A DNA stretch of 11,405 bases, taken from the NCBI GenBank assembly GCA_000999175.1, contig LCJJ01000020.1, positions 1 to 11,405 of the forward strand, in the 5' to 3' direction. Positions 8,644-11,405 of this stretch are shown here, piece after piece (position 1 is the stretch's first letter; the number at the start of each line of letters is the position of its first letter). The notes beneath the pieces were generated by a model, which did no database searches, was not told where the DNA came from, and saw only the letters and a program-made list of their open reading frames with translations. A program made the translations under genes and the position numbers. The DNA is from Parcubacteria group bacterium GW2011_GWB1_44_7. Lineage in GTDB: Bacteria > Patescibacteria > Paceibacteria > UBA9973 > DSPV01.

Positions 8644-8658
8644 GTTCTGTTCAAGTTC

Positions 8659-8686
8659 TTGACATCCTCTGATAATAGTTTAATTT
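8659..8686 (+). promoter_or_regulatory. Promoter for the DHH gene
   Basis: A consensus -35 TTGACA (8659-8664) is followed after 16 bp by TAATTT (8681-8686). A second TTGACA occurs at about 8697-8702 but has no good -10 at the right distance. Confidence 0.5.
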
Positions 8687-8729
8687 TTGAAGCGGATTGA
8701 CACCTTGAAACCTTAACCTACGGAGTTCT

Positions 8730-9800
8730 ATGCCGCATAAACAACGACTTGAAAAGTTTGAATCTGTGGTCTCTGGCATATCTGGCGGTGCGACTATGAT
8801 TATCGCCCAGCTTGACCCTGACGCATTGGCCGCGACCATCACGCTTCGGGAAATCATTCGCAGTAGAAAATCCGGCAACGGATTTAGGACGAGAATATTC
8901 TTCGGCGGCGCGATTGGCCATCCGCAAAACAAAGCCATTGTCAACAAATTTGACTTGGCCGCCCAACTCCGGCCCATCAAAGAGTTTTCGGCCGAACACA
9001 ATCAAAATGTTGTTTTGGTTGACTCGTCGGTTGCGAACGACGGCCGGCTCGCGCTTCCCGCGGGGCTTTCAATTGACCCGGTGATTGTTATTGACCACCA
9101 CCGCGGAGGAAATATTCAAGAGTCGGAGAAAAAATTCGTTTGGATAGAGGACATCGGCGCCGTTTCCACAATGGCGGTGGAACTGGCGAAAATGGCGGGT
9201 TTTGAATTCTCGCCGGACCAGCCGATGCTGCCGCTTCTTCTCGCCACCGGCATTTACACCGATACCGGCGGGCTCATTGATTGCTCGTCGCGCGACCGTG
9301 AAGCGTTCAATTATGTAACCTCTATTGTCGGTGGCGCGGACCTCGTCGGCCTCTTTCGCTACCCGCTCCCGGCCTCGCATTTTGAGAATGTTAAAAGAGC
9401 TTTGTCGCAAATGGAAATTCAGGGCGGGAAGTTGGTCACCAATCTTGGTGTCGTTCGTCCCGATGAAGGGGACGATTTGGCGACTATTTCCGATTACTTG
9501 ATTCGGATGCAGGGAATTACACTGGTGGTGGTTTGGGCGATTATTGATACGCCGGAAAAGGACAAGAGGATGGTTCGTATCAGTGCGCGCAATGCCGACA
9601 TCACGAGCGACCTCGGGGCCTTTTTGCGGGAAACCTTTCCGGAAGGTTCGTCTGGGGCGAAGGTTTCGGCGTACGGACAAGGAATCGGCGGCGGAACCGT
9701 CAATTTAGGGCTTGGTTTCTGGCTCACCAGAGACACCGCCGAACAAGCTGTCGCTTTGGTCGGGAAACTCATTCACACCAGGATTTTTTCCAGGTTATAG
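8730..9800 (+). CDS. DHH/DHHA1-family phosphoesterase (NrnA-like)
   Basis: A 356-residue protein of the DHH superfamily, in the arrangement of NrnA-type nanoRNase / pAp phosphatases, which are Mn2+ enzymes that cleave very short oligonucleotides or remove a phosphate. DHH domain: motif I QLDPDALAA (Asp29, Asp31), motif II VDSS (Asp98), motif III DHHRG (122-126), motif IV TGIYTDTGG (Asp178). DHHA1 substrate-binding domain: RISARN (284-288) and GIGGGTVNLGLGF (318-330), the counterpart of the usual GGGH element. The His that often stands four residues before motif I's first Asp is Ile here, and GGGH reads GGGT, so the substrate may differ from NrnA. GGAG lies 4 nt before ATG 8730. It has its own promoter and a strong terminator. 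RecJ-like nuclease or cyclic-dinucleotide phosphodiesterase are less likely readings because no accessory domains are present. Confidence 0.85.
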   Translation: MPHKQRLEKFESVVSGISGGATMIIAQLDPDALAATITLREIIRSRKSGNGFRTRIFFGGAIGHPQNKAIVNKFDLAAQLRPIKEFSAEHNQNVVLVDSSVANDGRLALPAGLSIDPVIVIDHHRGGNIQESEKKFVWIEDIGAVSTMAVELAKMAGFEFSPDQPMLPLLLATGIYTDTGGLIDCSSRDREAFNYVTSIVGGADLVGLFRYPLPASHFENVKRALSQMEIQGGKLVTNLGVVRPDEGDDLATISDYLIRMQGITLVVVWAIIDTPEKDKRMVRISARNADITSDLGAFLRETFPEGSSGAKVSAYGQGIGGGTVNLGLGFWLTRDTAEQAVALVGKLIHTRIFSRL

Positions 9801-9835
9801 TAGAAGAAAAAGTCAACAGACGTGCTAGCCCATAA

Positions 9836-9865
9836 CGTGTCAACCTGCCAGGTTGACACGTTTTT
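9836..9865 (+). terminator. Strong terminator after the DHH gene
   Basis: CGTGTCAACCT (9836-9846) pairs perfectly with AGGTTGACACG (9850-9860) around loop GCC, followed by TTTTT. The left 21 bases and the following ATGGCTTAAAATA (9866-9878) are identical to parts of the element at 1191-1329, which has a 96-nt insertion and no T-run. Confidence 0.85.
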
Positions 9866-9893
9866 ATGGCTTAAAATATGGAGTTTTTTAAAA

Positions 9894-9931
9894 ATCCGCC
9901 TAAATCCGCCTAAACCTAAGCATCCGCCTAA
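9894..9931 (-). repeat. Three copies of ATCCGCCTAA after atpB
   Basis: Exact 10-mers at 9894-9903, 9904-9913 (direct tandem) and 9922-9931; the third overlaps the atpB stop codon. On the atpB strand they read TTAGGCGGAT. No terminator for atpB is obvious in this spacer apart from the shared hairpin at 9836-9860, which lacks a T-run in that direction. Confidence 0.7.
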
Positions 9932-10710
9932 TGAGGCGTTTCAGCTTTAGTAAACGAGGTAATGAATACAAGGGTTAGAATTGCAAATATTAACGCTTGG
10001 ATTAGTCCGACGAACAATTCCAGGCCGAGGAAGGGAACAGGGGCGACATAAGGAATCAAAAAACTTATAATAACCAAAAGTACCTCGCCGGCGAAGACAT
10101 TGCCGAAAAGCCGGAAGGAAAAAGAAATAACTTTGGCGCCCTCGCTCACCAGCTCCAAAACGCCCACACCGAAACCGAGCGGACTTTTGAAGTTGATGAA
10201 TGTTTTGACATGGCCCGCTATGCCGCTGGCGGCGAAGCCGAGAATATGGCTTACCGTGACGGCTAGCACCGCTAAGGCGAGTGTCATGTTTAAGTCGGAG
10301 TTTACAGAGCGGAAGAGCGGGAGGAATTCTTTTTCTTCGCCGTGGATTTCAAAAATACCGATTGAGCCGACACCCGGGAGAATCCCAATCCAATTGGCGG
10401 CGAGAACAAATATAAAAATTGTGGCGATGAAAGGGAAAAGCTTCTCCGCTTCGCGCCGGCTCCCCGTGACGGTCTCCATTAACTTAAGAAGTGCTTCCAG
10501 AGCCCACTCCACGGCGCTTTGAACGAGTCCGGGGATTTTTTTGAATGTTTTTGCGAAGAGAAAAGCCAGCAAGGAAAGCGCAATAACCACCGCCCAAGAT
10601 GTGATTAGGGTGTTGGTTATCGGCAGGCCAAAAATATGGAATATGGTTTCCGGGATGATTGAGATGTGCACGGGAGGAAATTTAAAACTAAATCTTAAAA
10701 GATAAAACAA
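9928..10710 (-). CDS. atpB: ATP synthase Fo a subunit
   Basis: Subunit a, the stator channel that carries protons to and from the c-ring. 260 residues with TTG 10710 as start; AGGAGA (10718-10713) lies just before it, only 2-3 nt away, which is tight. GTG at 10671 would give 247 residues beginning HISIIPETIFHIFGLPITNT, closer to the family's usual N-terminus but without a Shine-Dalgarno. About five or six membrane helices: near 36-54, 92-112, 143-165, 203-225 and 228-252. Essential Arg200 is in SFRLFGNVFAGEVL, with NWIGILPG (106-113) and ELFVGLIQALIFAILTLVFI (231-250) also typical. It follows AtpZ by 40 bp. The next atp gene, atpE, is 3 kb away, an unusual break in gene order. Confidence 0.95.
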   Translation of the reverse strand: MFYLLRFSFKFPPVHISIIPETIFHIFGLPITNTLITSWAVVIALSLLAFLFAKTFKKIPGLVQSAVEWALEALLKLMETVTGSRREAEKLFPFIATIFIFVLAANWIGILPGVGSIGIFEIHGEEKEFLPLFRSVNSDLNMTLALAVLAVTVSHILGFAASGIAGHVKTFINFKSPLGFGVGVLELVSEGAKVISFSFRLFGNVFAGEVLLVIISFLIPYVAPVPFLGLELFVGLIQALIFAILTLVFITSFTKAETPH

Positions 10711-10750
10711 TCTCTCCTATTTTAAATTTTCGTTTTGCATTTTTAATTTT

Positions 10751-11026
10751 TTAAGGGTTGTTAAGTATGTTTTTGACTTTGCGATAAATAAGATAAACGG
10801 AAACGGCAATTGAAGCAAGAATACCGAGCAGGAACAGCCACGGCGAAGTATTCAGGGTTTTGTCCGCTAGCCGGCCGATGACGGCCAATATGACAAGAGG
10901 AATGGCGATATGCCAGCCGAGCTCTAAGGCCAAACCGAAAGCGCTCCAATAATTTCCGCCCGCGTTTTTATTCCCATCCTCCTTAATTCTTTGTTGCGGC
11001 AGTGCCTGCTTATTTTGAGTATCCAT
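10751..11026 (-). CDS. atpZ: AtpZ/AtpI-like ATP synthase accessory membrane protein
   Basis: Small membrane protein of the AtpZ (ATPase_gene1, COG5336) type, encoded at the head of many atp operons and implicated in assembly of the c-ring or in Mg2+/Ca2+ supply. 91 residues: a polar N-terminus (about 1-25), FGLALELGWHIAIPLVILAV (30-49) as first helix, GRLADKTLNTSPW as the loop with the family's 'G..LD' pattern, and FLLGILASIAVSVYLIYRKV as second helix. I place the start at ATG 11026; two GTG codons at 11032 and 11029 are in frame. A TATAAT box ends six bases before the ATG, so the mRNA may begin at or next to the start codon (leaderless). No Shine-Dalgarno is present. Function is by family only. 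Confidence 0.75.
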   Translation of the reverse strand: MDTQNKQALPQQRIKEDGNKNAGGNYWSAFGLALELGWHIAIPLVILAVIGRLADKTLNTSPWLFLLGILASIAVSVYLIYRKVKNILNNP

Positions 11027-11032
11027 CACCAC

Positions 11033-11060
11033 ATTATATAAGGAATTTCCAAAAATATAA
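11033..11060 (-). promoter_or_regulatory. Promoter at the head of atpZ-atpB
   Basis: A perfect TATAAT (11038-11033 on the minus strand) lies 6 nt before ATG 11026. The -35 candidate TTATAT (11060-11055, 16-bp spacer) is poor and overlaps the preceding terminator. If used, transcription would start at the A of the ATG or next to it. Confidence 0.45.
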
Positions 11061-11084
11061 CCCCGAGCCGAAAGTCGGGGTTAT
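11051..11084 (-). terminator. Terminator of the gene upstream of atpZ
   Basis: On the minus strand ATAACCCCGA pairs perfectly with TCGGGGTTAT (10 bp, 11084-11075 with 11066-11057) around an 8-nt loop, followed by ATTTTT. It separates the unidentified gene from the ATP synthase genes. Confidence 0.85.
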
Positions 11085-11106
11085 TGCGAGTGGCGGTGAT
11101 TGTTCT

Positions 11107-11405
11107 CTAGTCCCTCTCATCATGGTATTCCACATAGATGAGGAGGGCCATGCCGGGATGTTGTTGGAGAGTATTGACTCTGCCCGCTTTAGTTCCAAAC
11201 TCGCGGTGAAGGCGGATGAGCTCGTGTGTCGCTCTCTTGTCGGAGCGGAACACTTTTTCGCCGTCCTCAAAGGTGACGGGGAGGCCCGAGCGGAACACTA
11301 CCCCGTTTACCGTCTTGGGGTGTCGGCTGCCGCCTTCGTAAATCTCCATCGGCGCGGAGAGTTTAACGTAGGAGTTGGTGCAGCCGTCCCTGTGGGTCTG
11401 AAAAC
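11107..11405 (-). CDS. Unidentified protein, C-terminal part
   Basis: An open frame runs from the right edge (first complete codon 11403-11401) to TAG at 11107, 98 residues with no stop, so the gene probably begins outside the window; an internal ATG at 11349 (80 residues) is the alternative. The fragment includes GGSRHPKTVNGVVFRSGLPV, then TFEDGEKVFRSDKRATHELI and RLHREFGTKAGRVNTLQQHP, and ends ALLIYVEYHDERD. It is soluble, charged, and lacks membrane segments or metal-binding clusters. I do not recognise the family. A strong terminator 23 bp beyond the stop, and the lack of overlap with atpZ, suggest it is transcribed separately from the ATP synthase. Confidence 0.6.
   Translation of the reverse strand, partial: FQTHRDGCTNSYVKLSAPMEIYEGGSRHPKTVNGVVFRSGLPVTFEDGEKVFRSDKRATHELIRLHREFGTKAGRVNTLQQHPGMALLIYVEYHDERD

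Noticed and set aside
7553..9800. HD plus DHH genes as a two-gene anti-phage system
   Set aside because: Both families also have common housekeeping members, each gene has its own promoter and terminator, and no nuclease, toxin or other defence gene is nearby.

Overview
This window looks like chromosomal DNA of a small-genome bacterium, most likely a Patescibacteria/CPR member of the Parcubacteria (Paceibacteria) type. The grounds are an F1Fo ATP synthase locus with a shortened delta subunit and an epsilon subunit lacking its C-terminal domain, an AtpZ-like protein at the head, very few Shine-Dalgarno sequences in front of the atp genes, short repeat-filled spacers, and a secreted repeat protein of a style common in that group. 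The lineage is inferred from gene content, not proven. TGA is used as a stop (atpA), so the recoded genetic code of Gracilibacteria/SR1 does not apply.

Layout, left to right: (1) 1-257 (+), the C-terminal end of a COG1926-type phosphoribosyltransferase. (2) 330-1145 (+), a secreted protein of beta-rich repeats. (3) 1146-1362, a convergent spacer with a multi-hairpin repeat element. (4) 1363-6912 (-), the ATP synthase genes, in transcription order atpE-atpF-atpH-atpA-atpG-atpD-atpC (subunits c, b, delta, alpha, gamma, beta, epsilon). (5) 6913-7552, a 640-bp spacer with a promoter for atpE on the minus strand, a run of six hairpins, and a small plus-strand unit (promoter, 19-codon ORF, terminator). 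(6) 7553-8596 (+), an HD-domain dGTPase-like triphosphohydrolase, and 8730-9800 (+), a DHH/DHHA1 phosphoesterase, each with its own promoter and terminator. (7) 9928-11032 (-), atpB (subunit a) and the AtpZ-like gene, behind a promoter at about 11035. (8) 11051-11405, a terminator and the end of an unidentified minus-strand gene.

The nine atp genes would make one complete H+-type F1Fo ATP synthase, but the locus is cut in two. atpZ-atpB is separated from atpEFHAGDC by about 3 kb carrying two nucleotide-cleaving enzymes on the opposite strand. atpE has its own good sigma70-type promoter (7048-7076), so the two halves are probably transcribed separately. In five of the spacers flanking the atpEFHAGDC genes (upstream of atpE and in four of the six gaps between them) there is an 8-nt word ATTNGYAT or a palindrome containing it, while Shine-Dalgarno sequences are mostly absent. 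The two convergent spacers (after the secreted gene and after the DHH gene) share a repeat, one copy of which carries about 96 extra bases that fold into several hairpins. The most novel material is in these non-coding elements; the protein genes belong to known families.
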